Source of the DNA: an uncultured Campylobacter sp.
GTDB taxonomy: Bacteria > Campylobacterota > Campylobacteria > Campylobacterales > Campylobacteraceae
Assembly (NCBI RefSeq): GCF_937997405.1
Contig: NZ_CALKTL010000124.1
Location: forward strand, 1-19,523
Direction of reading: 5' to 3'
Length of the DNA stretch: 19,523 nucleotides
The notes below the pieces were generated by a model. It saw only the letters and a program-made list of their open reading frames with translations. It ran no database searches and had not been told where the DNA came from. The position numbers and the translations under genes were made by a program. Shown in pieces: positions 6,331 through 13,971 of this stretch (positions are counted from its first letter, which is position 1; every line of letters begins with the position of its first letter).

Positions 6331-7595
6331 TGAATAAATCGCTACGCAACAAAATTCTCATTACTTTGGGCTTTCTTTTTGCCTATAGGTTGCTAGCTTA
6401 CGTGCCGGTTCCGGGAGTGGACGTTGAGGTTATAAAGCAATTTTTTCAAAACAATAGCAACAACGCTTTTGGAATGTTTAATATGTTTAGCGGTAACGCG
6501 GCGGAGCGATTCAGCGTTATCTCGCTAGGCATTATGCCTTATATTACCGCTTCGATCATTATGGAGCTGCTTGCCGCAACCTTTCCAAATTTAGGCAAAC
6601 TCAAAAAAGAGCGCGACGGTATGCAGAAATATATGCAGATCATCCGATATGCTACAATCGCAATCGCTATGGTTCAATCCATCGGCGTTAGCATCGGCTT
6701 GCAGGGCATTCACGGACAGACCGGAGCGCCTGCGATAATGGCTGAAAATACCAACGAATTTGTTTTCATCTCGTGCATTTCGATGCTGGCAGGCACCATG
6801 CTTTTGATGTGGATCGGAGAGCAGATTACGCAACGCGGCGTCGGTAACGGCACCAGCCTTATTATCTTTGCAGGTATCGTAAGCGCCATACCTAGAGCGA
6901 TCGGAAGTACTGTAAATTTAGTAAATACCGGCGAAATGAACGTTTTAAAGCTAATCGCGATCGTGCTAATTATCCTGGCTACTATCGGAGCGATTTTATA
7001 TGTGGAGCTAGGTGAACGCAGAATTCCGGTATCGTTTTCGCGCAAGGTATTGATGGCGAATCAAAACAAGCGCATTATGAATTACGTGCCGATCAAGCTA
7101 AATTTAAGCGGCGTCATTCCGCCTATTTTTGCAAGCGCGATTTTGATGTTTCCGACTACAATTTTACAGGCAAGCACCAATCCGATCATCCAAAAGATCC
7201 ACGATTTCCTAAGCCCTAGCAATTACTTCTTTAACTTTTTGACCTTTGTGTTGGTTATATTTTTTGCGTATTTTTATGCGTCAATCGCTTTTAATTCCAA
7301 GGACATTAGTGAAAATTTAAAGAAGCAGGGCGGATTTATCCCGGGTATTCGTCCGGGCGAGGGAACGGCGAGCTTTTTAAACGAAGTCGCCAGCCGTCTT
7401 ACGTTTTGGGGTTCGATCTATCTCGGGCTAGTAACCGTCATTCCGTGGCTGCTCGTTAAATTTATGGGCGTGCCGTTTTATTTCGGCGGTACCAGCGTGC
7501 TGATCGTCGTCTCCGTCGCTCTTGATACGATGAGGCGCATTGAAGCGCAGATCTATATGAACAAATATCAGACCCTAAGCGCGGTCGGGCTATAA
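6330..7595 (+). CDS. secY: Preprotein translocase subunit SecY
   Basis: SecY is the channel of the inner-membrane Sec translocon, used with SecE/SecG and SecA for export and membrane-protein insertion. The 421-residue length is right for the family and about ten hydrophobic segments are visible. Signature blocks are LLAYVPVPGVDVE near the first segment, the FSVISLGIMPYITASIIMEL region (TM2, plug and lateral gate), WIGEQITQRGVGNGTSLIIF, the cytosolic loop ERRIPVSFSRKVL, and GFIPGIRPGEGTASFLNEV. The C-terminal part ends with ALDTMRRIEAQIYMNKYQT. It overlaps rplO by one base and ends two bases before map. Confidence 0.98.
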   Translation: MNKSLRNKILITLGFLFAYRLLAYVPVPGVDVEVIKQFFQNNSNNAFGMFNMFSGNAAERFSVISLGIMPYITASIIMELLAATFPNLGKLKKERDGMQKYMQIIRYATIAIAMVQSIGVSIGLQGIHGQTGAPAIMAENTNEFVFISCISMLAGTMLLMWIGEQITQRGVGNGTSLIIFAGIVSAIPRAIGSTVNLVNTGEMNVLKLIAIVLIILATIGAILYVELGERRIPVSFSRKVLMANQNKRIMNYVPIKLNLSGVIPPIFASAILMFPTTILQASTNPIIQKIHDFLSPSNYFFNFLTFVLVIFFAYFYASIAFNSKDISENLKKQGGFIPGIRPGEGTASFLNEVASRLTFWGSIYLGLVTVIPWLLVKFMGVPFYFGGTSVLIVVSVALDTMRRIEAQIYMNKYQTLSAVGL

Positions 7596-7597
7596 AA

Positions 7598-8356
7598 ATG
7601 GCAATTTTGCTTAAAACAAAAAAAGATTTAGAAGGGCTGCGTGCAGCGAATAGGATCGTCGCGCAGGCCCTTGATTACGCAGCTTCTTTCATAAAGCCGG
7701 GTCTTAGCCTGCTCGAAGTCGATAAAAAGATCGACGATTTCATCACCTCCAAAGGCGCATATCCCGCTTTTAAGGGGCTATACGGCTTTCCAAACGCCGC
7801 TTGCCTCTCGCTAAACGAAGTCATCATCCACGGCATCCCAGACGAAACGATCTTGCAAGAGGGCGATATCTTAGGCGTCGATCTAGGCTCGAAGCTAAAC
7901 GGATATTTCGGCGACAGCGCACGCACCCTGCCCGTCGGTAAAATTTCAAAAGCCGACGAAGATCTCATCGCATGCAGTAAGGATACGCTGGAGTTTGCCA
8001 TCAAAACGATCAGGGTAGGGATGCACTTCAAAGAGCTAAGCTTCGAGATCGAGAAATTTATCCGTGCACGCGGCTTCGTGCCGCTGTATGGCTTCTGCGG
8101 TCACGGCATCGGCAAGCACCCGCACGAAGAGCCTGAGATCCCAAACTATCTAGAGGGCAACAATCCAAAATCGGGCCCCAAAATCAAAAACGGCATGGTT
8201 TTTTGCATCGAGCCGATGATCTGCCAAAAGGACGGCACGCCGGTCATCGCCGAGGATAAATGGAGCACGAGAAGCAAGGATGGGCTCCGCACTAGCCACT
8301 ATGAGCACTGCATGGCGGTTTTCGACGGTAAGGTAGAAGTCCTAAGCCTCGCTTAG
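7598..8356 (+). CDS. map: Methionine aminopeptidase, type I
   Basis: This enzyme removes the initiator methionine from nascent proteins when the second residue is small, after deformylation, in the cytoplasm. The 252-residue product is a type Ia enzyme without insert or N-terminal zinc extension. The five metal ligands are visible: Asp95 (GVDLGS), Asp106 (GDSART), His169 (GHGIGKHPHEEP), Glu205 (FCIEPM) and Glu236 (HYEHCMAV), plus substrate-contacting His79 (IIHGIP). It starts two bases after secY and is the last gene of the operon; infA and rpmJ, which follow map in many bacteria, are absent here. The next 648 bases carry no gene. Confidence 0.97.
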   Translation: MAILLKTKKDLEGLRAANRIVAQALDYAASFIKPGLSLLEVDKKIDDFITSKGAYPAFKGLYGFPNAACLSLNEVIIHGIPDETILQEGDILGVDLGSKLNGYFGDSARTLPVGKISKADEDLIACSKDTLEFAIKTIRVGMHFKELSFEIEKFIRARGFVPLYGFCGHGIGKHPHEEPEIPNYLEGNNPKSGPKIKNGMVFCIEPMICQKDGTPVIAEDKWSTRSKDGLRTSHYEHCMAVFDGKVEVLSLA

Positions 8357-9004
8357 AATTTCCGCGCAAAAGCTGGCTCAGCTTAGTTAAAATTTTTTCG
8401 CTTTGCCGGTGCGAAATTTTGCCTGCGATCGGTCTTTGATAATTTTACATCGCTCGCGTCTTTGAATTTTACCTCAGCCGCTTCATGCATAAATTTTTGT
8501 CCGAAGACCTTTCAAAGCTTATCGCGACGGTTTGCGGTCTAGCCGCAAAATTTTAAAAAATATCGCGTCGTAGTCGCTTCATCTGCTCTAGCCTCGTAGC
8601 CGGCTTTATGAGGTATGCAAGCATTGTAAAACGCGCCATTTGCCGCGCATCTTATTAAAATTTTTGCCCGAGCGTTTTGACCGCGGCAATATTGCTTCGA
8701 AATTTCAATTAGCTAAATTTTTTGAAATTACGTTTTAATAATTTTATCCCGGAGCTTCTGTCTCATAACCTCACTCATAAATCCGCTTTACATAGAATTT
8801 CGCCTCAAAATTCCGCCGTCCAATTCTAACCCCCGCCCGTATCTTTAAAATTTAGCCGTAAAATTTGAAATGTAAAGGCGCGCAAGTAAGCAAGCTCAAA
8901 GCTTTAAGCGGCTAATATTGCGCCTTGATTTTAAAGCGAAAATGTGTCGCGCTACGCAGAGTGGGCGTCGTCGCGTCTCTTCGTACAAGGCAGGAAATAA
9001 TAAA
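8357..9004. other. Gene-free spacer rich in AAATTT-type hexamers
   Basis: I see no credible gene in this stretch between map and the phosphoethanolamine-transferase-like gene: no family-like translation, tRNA or array. The conspicuous content is repeated RAATTY hexamers (mostly AAATTT inside AAAATTTT). By hand I count about 13 in bases 8357-8917, whereas fewer than one would be expected by chance at this composition. No clear terminator for the spc operon is recognisable. Confidence 0.6.
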
Positions 9005-11044
9005 ATGAGAGAAAAATTTTATGTAGCGCTAGCAAATATAGGCGGACTTATGGCGCGGACGAAAGCGGGTAGGCTTATAGCGCGCTTGCTTATGAAAATC
9101 GACCGCGGTTTTTTTGCTGCGCTGCGCGAGCGTCCCGTATGGAGGGTGTTTTGGCTTAGCACGGCGCTATGTCTGCTCGCATGCTGGGCTAAGATACATT
9201 ATCAGATCAATGGGTATCATTTTTCGCATGTATTTAAAGGCTTTTCTGCGGTGCTCATCATAAATTTACTTATCTTTCACCTCTGCTATTTGCTTAGCGG
9301 GCGATTTTTTAAGCTCGTTTCGTTCGTGTTACTGGCGCTAATTGCGCTAATTGCGAGCGTGGCTTTATTTTTGATCGTAAATTTCGACTCAAGCTTCAAC
9401 GTCGTGGCGATCGACGCGCTTGTGCATACCGATGCAGCAGAGACGCGCGAGTTTGTTTCGCAGTTTCTTAACCCTGCGACGATTTTGTATCTAGCGGTGC
9501 TGCTTGGCTGCATCTTTGTAGCGCTAAGAGCAGAGCGGAGAAAGAGGGAACAAACGCATAGCGGTCTAAGATTGCTGTTAGCGGCGCTTTATCTTATCTA
9601 CGGGGCAATCTTTTGCGCGGATATCGCCATCAAAGCTTCCCAGGGCAAGCAGGGCTATATAAACAAGCTATCGCAATACGTCCCGCTGGAGTTTGCCTTT
9701 ACGATAAAAGACTATCTGAGCGATAAAAATTTCATCACCGATATGCGTGAAGTGCAGCTCGGATACGATGAGGCCAAGCGCGCGAACGAAAGCGTTTTAA
9801 AAGGCAGCACAAATTCGGATCCGCAAAGCTCTGCTTTGGGCTCCGCGTCTGAAAATTCTAAGCCTGCATCAAGCGTCCAGGCGCAAAATTCCGGCGTAAA
9901 TTTAAATTCTACGCCCGCCACGGGCGCTGAGCCGCAAAGCTGGGGCGAGACTTTAAATTCTACGCCGCAAAGCCCCGGCGCGATTTCAAATTCCAAAACC
10001 ACTGACGCTACTACAAGCCCCGCCTCTCAAAAGTCTCGCGTCAAAAATATCATCCTAATAATCGGTGAGAGCTTGCAGCGCGGGCATATGTCGCTCTACG
10101 GCTACGGCGTTAAAAATACGCCGCTTTTAGAGAAACTCGAAGCAAGCGGTAATTTGATAAAATTTGGCGATACAATCTCGCCTTACGGCACGACTAATCA
10201 GGTGCTGATGCGGCTTTTAAATTTCAGCGATTACGAAAGCGAGCGCAAAAGGGCGTGGTTTCGCAACCTTAGCATCATTGATATGTTTAAGCTAAGTGGC
10301 TACCGCACCTTTTGGATCAGCAATCAAGAAGCCTTCGGTGCACATGCGTTAAGTGCTAAAAGCGCTGCCGATCGCGCGGACGGAGAAACCTTTCTCTCAA
10401 AAAGCAATCTTTATGAAACCGTCCGCATCAAGCCTGACGGAGTGCTGCTTCCGCTCATAAATCAGGCGAAAGCGGGGCAGAGCGAGCGAAATTTCTACGT
10501 GATCCATCTCATCGGCAGCCATATGGATTACAGCCTGCGCTATCCCGAGGGATTTGGCAAGTTTAGCGCGGCGGACGTAAAGGCAAAACTTACTTCCAAG
10601 CAGAAAGATGTCGTCGCGTATTACGACAACAGCGTGCTTTACAACGATTTTGTTATAAATGAAATTTTTAAAATTTTTTCGGGTGATGACAGCCTCATCG
10701 TCTATCTTAGCGATCACGGCGAAAATTTATACGAAAACGGGCGCCTCGGGCACGGCATGGAGAGCCGCTTTACTTACGAAATTCCGCTGATTTTCATAGC
10801 TTCGCGCGAGTTTTTGAGCGATCACGCTAAGCTATGGCAGAGGCTAGCTGCGGCAAAAGATAAACCTTTTATGAGCGATGATTTGGCACATCTGCTAGCA
10901 GATATCATCGGTGTCGCGCCACTTGAGTTTGACGAGCGCAAAAGCCCGATACGAGCGGATTTCAATGCTTCGCGCAAGCGAATTGCTAACGGAGTCGATT
11001 ATGACGAGAAATTAAAGAATACGAAGGGCTACGAGTTCGAGTAA
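9005..11044 (+). CDS. Phosphoethanolamine transferase family inner-membrane enzyme (EptA/EptC-like)
   Basis: Such enzymes move phosphoethanolamine from phosphatidylethanolamine to lipid A; in C. jejuni EptC also modifies FlgG and N-glycans. I start at ATG 9005 (MREKF), preceded by AGGA with 9-base spacing. An in-frame TTG at 8918 would add a polar, arginine-rich tail with no family likeness. The 679 residues show five hydrophobic segments (roughly 49-65, 79-99, 103-126, 157-175, 191-209), a low-complexity linker (~267-346), then an alkaline-phosphatase-fold catalytic domain. Visible in that domain are ILIIGES (Glu355), HMSLYGYGVKNTP, a candidate nucleophile threonine in YGTTN (396/397), HLIGSH (501-506), and YLSDHGE with LGHGMESR. 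The target is unknown. The gene is isolated from the spc operon and convergent with the next gene. Confidence 0.85.
   Translation: MREKFYVALANIGGLMARTKAGRLIARLLMKIDRGFFAALRERPVWRVFWLSTALCLLACWAKIHYQINGYHFSHVFKGFSAVLIINLLIFHLCYLLSGRFFKLVSFVLLALIALIASVALFLIVNFDSSFNVVAIDALVHTDAAETREFVSQFLNPATILYLAVLLGCIFVALRAERRKREQTHSGLRLLLAALYLIYGAIFCADIAIKASQGKQGYINKLSQYVPLEFAFTIKDYLSDKNFITDMREVQLGYDEAKRANESVLKGSTNSDPQSSALGSASENSKPASSVQAQNSGVNLNSTPATGAEPQSWGETLNSTPQSPGAISNSKTTDATTSPASQKSRVKNIILIIGESLQRGHMSLYGYGVKNTPLLEKLEASGNLIKFGDTISPYGTTNQVLMRLLNFSDYESERKRAWFRNLSIIDMFKLSGYRTFWISNQEAFGAHALSAKSAADRADGETFLSKSNLYETVRIKPDGVLLPLINQAKAGQSERNFYVIHLIGSHMDYSLRYPEGFGKFSAADVKAKLTSKQKDVVAYYDNSVLYNDFVINEIFKIFSGDDSLIVYLSDHGENLYENGRLGHGMESRFTYEIPLIFIASREFLSDHAKLWQRLAAAKDKPFMSDDLAHLLADIIGVAPLEFDERKSPIRADFNASRKRIANGVDYDEKLKNTKGYEFE
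9803..10042 (+). repeat. Low-complexity repetitive linker inside the transferase gene
   Basis: About 80 codons between the membrane part and the catalytic domain are rich in Ser, Thr, Pro, Asn, Ala and Gly. The word CCGCAAAGC recurs at 9821, 9932 and 9965, and AAATTCTACGCC recurs near 9904 and 9955 (encoding NSTP twice). This suggests the linker grew by imperfect in-frame duplication. EptA-type enzymes usually have a much shorter connection here. Confidence 0.6.
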
Positions 11045-11218
11045 CAGATGAGTTTTGCTTTTATTGCACTACAGGCCGCATGAACTAGAAATTGGCGCAT
11101 CCCACCTTTTTGATCGGTTCATCAAATTCAGATTAGAATTTGCGCCACTCCGTATGGCTACGCCGATAACAAGGCGCGCAGCGTTTGTTAAATTTGAGAT
11201 CAAATTTATGCACCGCGG

Positions 11219-11956
11219 CTAGCTCTCCTTCTTTACCTCATCCATATACGAGTAAATCGTGACTTTCTGAGTCCTAAGTGCCTTTGCGACGAGCTCCACC
11301 GCGCCTTTTACCTCAAAAATTCCTTTTTGCGCGAGGAATTTTACGATACGCTTTCGATCCTCTTTCTTCATCCCCTCCACATCCAGATCGTGCGTAGCCG
11401 ATGCGATCAAGTCTTGGACGATATCAAGGATATTTTGCTGCAAATCGTTAGAGCTTTGTGTTTCTAAATTTACGCCGTTCTTTAAGCTCGCTTCATCTAA
11501 TGCCGCGTTATCGCAGCCTCCGTCGGTAAAATTTGCGCCCTGCAACTCCTTGCTATCGAGCTTTGCATTCGGCAGAAGATTTTTTATTGCTTTGTATGCG
11601 GCCATGGCGCTTGAAGTATCTATATTTACGCACAGCGCGCCTACTACTTTGCCGTTTGCGGCGCGGATCAGAGAAGTCGAGGAGCGTATGAGCTTGCCGT
11701 TTTGCGCGGTGAAGTAGTAGTTTGCGGTGCAGTCGTTTTCAAAATTTTTGCTTAGCAACACGTCCTTTATCAGATGATTGAAGCTTTGGCCGATCCTCCT
11801 GCCCGTCACGTCGCCGAGGACAAAAACGACGGAGTTTTGCGGCGTGCTTATATCGTGGATGACCACCTCGCAATCGCCGATCGTATTTTTAATAAGGTGC
11901 GCGGTCGGTATAAAGGTCTGCAAAAGCTGATTCAATTTGAGTTCCTTAAATTCCAT
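11219..11956 (-). CDS. YheO/DauR-like PAS-HTH transcriptional regulator
   Basis: The 245-residue protein has the two-part structure of this family. An N-terminal YheO-like PAS domain spans roughly residues 10-115 (GDCEVVIHDISTPQNSVVF, then VTGRRIGQSFNHLIKDV). A C-terminal helix-turn-helix (~197-245) carries the signature RIVKFLAQKGIFEVKGAVEL and VAKALRTQKVTIYSYMDEV. Pseudomonas DauR, a D-arginine-responsive repressor, is the best-known member. Here the middle linker (~residues 130-190) is long and polar. The gene diverges from the Rid/PLP-enzyme operon across 121 bases with an 11-bp inverted repeat, so it probably controls that operon and itself. The ligand is unknown; an amino acid is the natural guess from neighbours. 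Confidence 0.88.
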   Translation of the reverse strand: MEFKELKLNQLLQTFIPTAHLIKNTIGDCEVVIHDISTPQNSVVFVLGDVTGRRIGQSFNHLIKDVLLSKNFENDCTANYYFTAQNGKLIRSSTSLIRAANGKVVGALCVNIDTSSAMAAYKAIKNLLPNAKLDSKELQGANFTDGGCDNAALDEASLKNGVNLETQSSNDLQQNILDIVQDLIASATHDLDVEGMKKEDRKRIVKFLAQKGIFEVKGAVELVAKALRTQKVTIYSYMDEVKKES

Positions 11957-12077
11957 ATAAAAAAATCTATAAATTTAAATTAAATTTTAAAATTTTTACA
12001 AATTTATAGAAATACTTATATATTTTTAATAAATTTAGAGTAAAATTATATAAAATTTTATATGCAAAGGAGCTTAA
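11957..12077. promoter_or_regulatory. Divergent promoter/operator region with an 11-bp inverted repeat
   Basis: This very AT-rich gap separates the regulator (-) from the Rid/PLP operon (+). TCTATAAATTT (11966-11976) is repeated in inverted orientation as AAATTTATAGA (12000-12010), with 23 bases between, so matching bases are about three helical turns apart. TATA-like boxes near 12045-12060 could serve the rightward transcript. This is a plausible operator for the PAS-HTH regulator, but AT-rich DNA produces such palindromes easily. Confidence 0.5.
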
Positions 12078-12464
12078 ATGAAAGAAATTTATCCAAGCGG
12101 TTTCGCGCCGAAAAAGGCGCATTATGCGCCGGGTATCTTAGACGACGACGGTACGCTCTACGTCTCGGGGCAGCTAAGCGTGGATCCGCGCACGGGAGCC
12201 GCTCCAGAGGGTCTTGCTGCGCAGACCGCGCAGGCTCTAAGCAACGTCGCGGCAGTGCTGGCCGCCGCGGGCGCGGATAAAAACGACGTGCGGATGTGCC
12301 GCGTCTATACGCCGGGCGTCGAGAACTGGGATGTGATCGACGAGCAGTACGCGCTGTTTTTCGGCGCGCACAAGCCCGCTCGTGTCGTGGTGCCGACTAC
12401 GGCTCTACACTTCGGCTGCCTCGTAGAGATCGAGGCTGTCGCAAAAATCGAAGAGAAAAAATAG
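12078..12464 (+). CDS. Rid-family (YjgF/YER057c/UK114) protein lacking the canonical arginine
   Basis: RidA deaminates reactive enamines/imines (for example 2-aminoacrylate) released by PLP enzymes. This 128-residue product has the family fold markers GTLYVSGQLSVDPRTG, the Gln/Ala-rich helix AAQTAQALSNVAAVLAAAGA, and the C-terminal LVEIEAVAKI. In classical RidA the catalytic Arg (Arg105 in E. coli) sits in VARLPK before the final IEIEAIA strand. Aligning by the conserved PAR and EIEA anchors, the residue here is Ala (VPTTALHFG), so the standard imine-deaminase chemistry may be absent, as in the Arg-less Rid subfamilies. AAAGGAG precedes ATG 12078. The stop is 8 bases before the PLP-enzyme gene, so the two are one operon. 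Confidence 0.88.
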   Translation: MKEIYPSGFAPKKAHYAPGILDDDGTLYVSGQLSVDPRTGAAPEGLAAQTAQALSNVAAVLAAAGADKNDVRMCRVYTPGVENWDVIDEQYALFFGAHKPARVVVPTTALHFGCLVEIEAVAKIEEKK

Positions 12465-12472
12465 GAGCGAAA

Positions 12473-13558
12473 ATGAGCGATTTCATCTGCACGGGCTGCG
12501 GCAAGCACGCGCCCATCGATACTTTGCGCTATAAATGCGGCTGCGGCGGGCTGTATAAGCTAAACTCCGACGCGCCTAAATTTAACCCCGCGCTCGTAGA
12601 TCAAAGCGAGTTTAGCATCTTTAGATACCGAAGATTTATGGGCATCGACACGGCTAAATTTAAAGAAATCTCTATGGGCGAGGGGCTCACGGCGAGCGTG
12701 AAATTCGGCGAAAATCTCTATCTCAAGCTCGATTACGCGATGCCTACGCTTTCGTTCAAAGATCGCGGCGCGGCAGTTTTGGTGCTGCACGCCAAAAATA
12801 TCGGCGTGAAAAAGGTGCTACAAGACTCCAGCGGCAACGCAGGCAACGCCGTAGCGGCGTACTGCGCTCGCGCGGGTATCGAGTGTGAAATTTATGTCCC
12901 TAAAGCCACGTCGCCTAAAAAGATCGATATGATCAAAAGCCACGGCGCGCACGTCACGGTCTTTGACGGTAGCCGCGACGAGACGGCGGACGCGTGCCGC
13001 AAAAAGGCCGCGCAGGAGCAGATCTATTACGCCAATCACGTTTATAATCCGATCTTTTACGAAGGCACGAAGAGCTACATTTATGAGATCTACGAGCAGC
13101 TGGGCAGGGTGCCGCGCAATATCTTCATCCCCGTGGGCAACGGCACGCTGCTGCTGGGCGCTCAAGCGGCGCTAGGCGAGCTATATGAGGGCGGCCTTAT
13201 CGAGGCGCTACCGAAAATTTTCATCGTTCAGGGCGAGCGTTGCGCTCCGCTTTTTGACGCCAAAGGTGCGGCGCGCGAGATAGAGCCGCAGCCGACGCTA
13301 GCGGAGGGCATCGCGATCGCAAGACCGATGCGCGCAGGCGAAATTCTTGGCTCTAGCTACGCTGGCGAGCGCGAGGTGATCTTGGCGAGCGAGAGCGACA
13401 TACTGCCTGCCAGAGCGGCGCTTGCGCGCGGCGGATTTTACGTCGAGCACACGACCGCAGCTACCTATGCTGCGTATCTGCGCTACAAAGAAAGCCATGA
13501 TCTGCAAGGAGATAGCATCGTCCCGCTTTGCGGCGCTGGGCTAAAGAGCGATCATTAA
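12473..13558 (+). CDS. Threonine-synthase-like PLP-dependent enzyme (fold type II)
   Basis: The 361-residue protein is shaped like archaeal/plant-type threonine synthases and their relatives. It has an N-terminal four-Cys knuckle (Cys6, Cys9, Cys22, Cys24), the PLP-lysine motif LSFKDRGA (Lys96), the SSGNAGNAVAAY segment near 119-130 for substrate/cofactor contact, a phosphate-binding VGNGTLLLG loop near 221, and a C-terminal PLCGAGLK. The start is ATG 12473, since TAGGAG (overlapping the upstream stop) lies 6 bases before it; the frame is open further upstream inside the Rid gene but not family-like. Pairing with a Rid protein and a PAS-HTH regulator suggests a lyase or dehydratase on an amino acid instead of threonine biosynthesis. 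The exact reaction is unknown. Confidence 0.85.
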   Translation: MSDFICTGCGKHAPIDTLRYKCGCGGLYKLNSDAPKFNPALVDQSEFSIFRYRRFMGIDTAKFKEISMGEGLTASVKFGENLYLKLDYAMPTLSFKDRGAAVLVLHAKNIGVKKVLQDSSGNAGNAVAAYCARAGIECEIYVPKATSPKKIDMIKSHGAHVTVFDGSRDETADACRKKAAQEQIYYANHVYNPIFYEGTKSYIYEIYEQLGRVPRNIFIPVGNGTLLLGAQAALGELYEGGLIEALPKIFIVQGERCAPLFDAKGAAREIEPQPTLAEGIAIARPMRAGEILGSSYAGEREVILASESDILPARAALARGGFYVEHTTAATYAAYLRYKESHDLQGDSIVPLCGAGLKSDH

Positions 13559-13971
13559 ATTTAAGCGCTCGCCGCGGAATTTGCGCGACTAGCTGGCGTC
13601 GAGGAATTTTAAAATTTTGTAGCTTTAAATTTAGCGGATTTATGAGCCGATGTTTTAGCGGGATGTTTAAAATTTACGGCGCATAGGCTTTTAAATTTAA
13701 ACTTATATCGAGGCGCTAAGACGAGTCTCTGTTTTGTTCGATGCGGTTATATGGGCGCATTTTTTATGAGCAACTTTGCTGCTAGCTGGATTTGTAAAAT
13801 TTTATCTGTCGATAGCTGGACGGCTGCCATATAAATTTAAATCACGATCAAAATTTTATAAAAACTAATCTGCAATGTGCGGCGCTATCTACCCATTTCG
13901 TTTATAAAATTTAGCCATTTTTATCGCTCTTGGTGAGAGAGATTCTGTGTAGAGATTAAATTTTTGCGCGG
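13559..13971. other. Gene-free spacer between convergent genes
   Basis: This stretch lies between the PLP-enzyme gene (+) and the GrpB gene (-). I find no gene or strong terminator. It again contains about 12 RAATTY hexamers by hand count (for example around 13600-13612, 13690 and 13832-13858), well above chance. Confidence 0.55.

Noticed and set aside
8357..9004. A second chimeric join after map, since infA/rpmJ do not follow
   Set aside because: Composition, RAATTY richness and codon style are continuous on both sides, and as I recall the ribosomal clusters of Campylobacter are also split in C. jejuni. There is no positive sign of a join.
8918..9004. TTG start giving a 708-residue transferase
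   Set aside because: The added 29 residues are polar and not family-like, and ATG 9005 has an AGGA at reasonable spacing.
9712..10002. Antisense open frame opposite the transferase linker
   Set aside because: It is a by-product of the repetitive, GC-rich linker codons; no ribosome binding site or family likeness was seen.
12296..12472. Longer start of the PLP enzyme overlapping the Rid gene
   Set aside because: The overlap is an arginine-rich shadow of the Rid reading frame. ATG 12473 has TAGGAG upstream and begins the Cys-knuckle domain.
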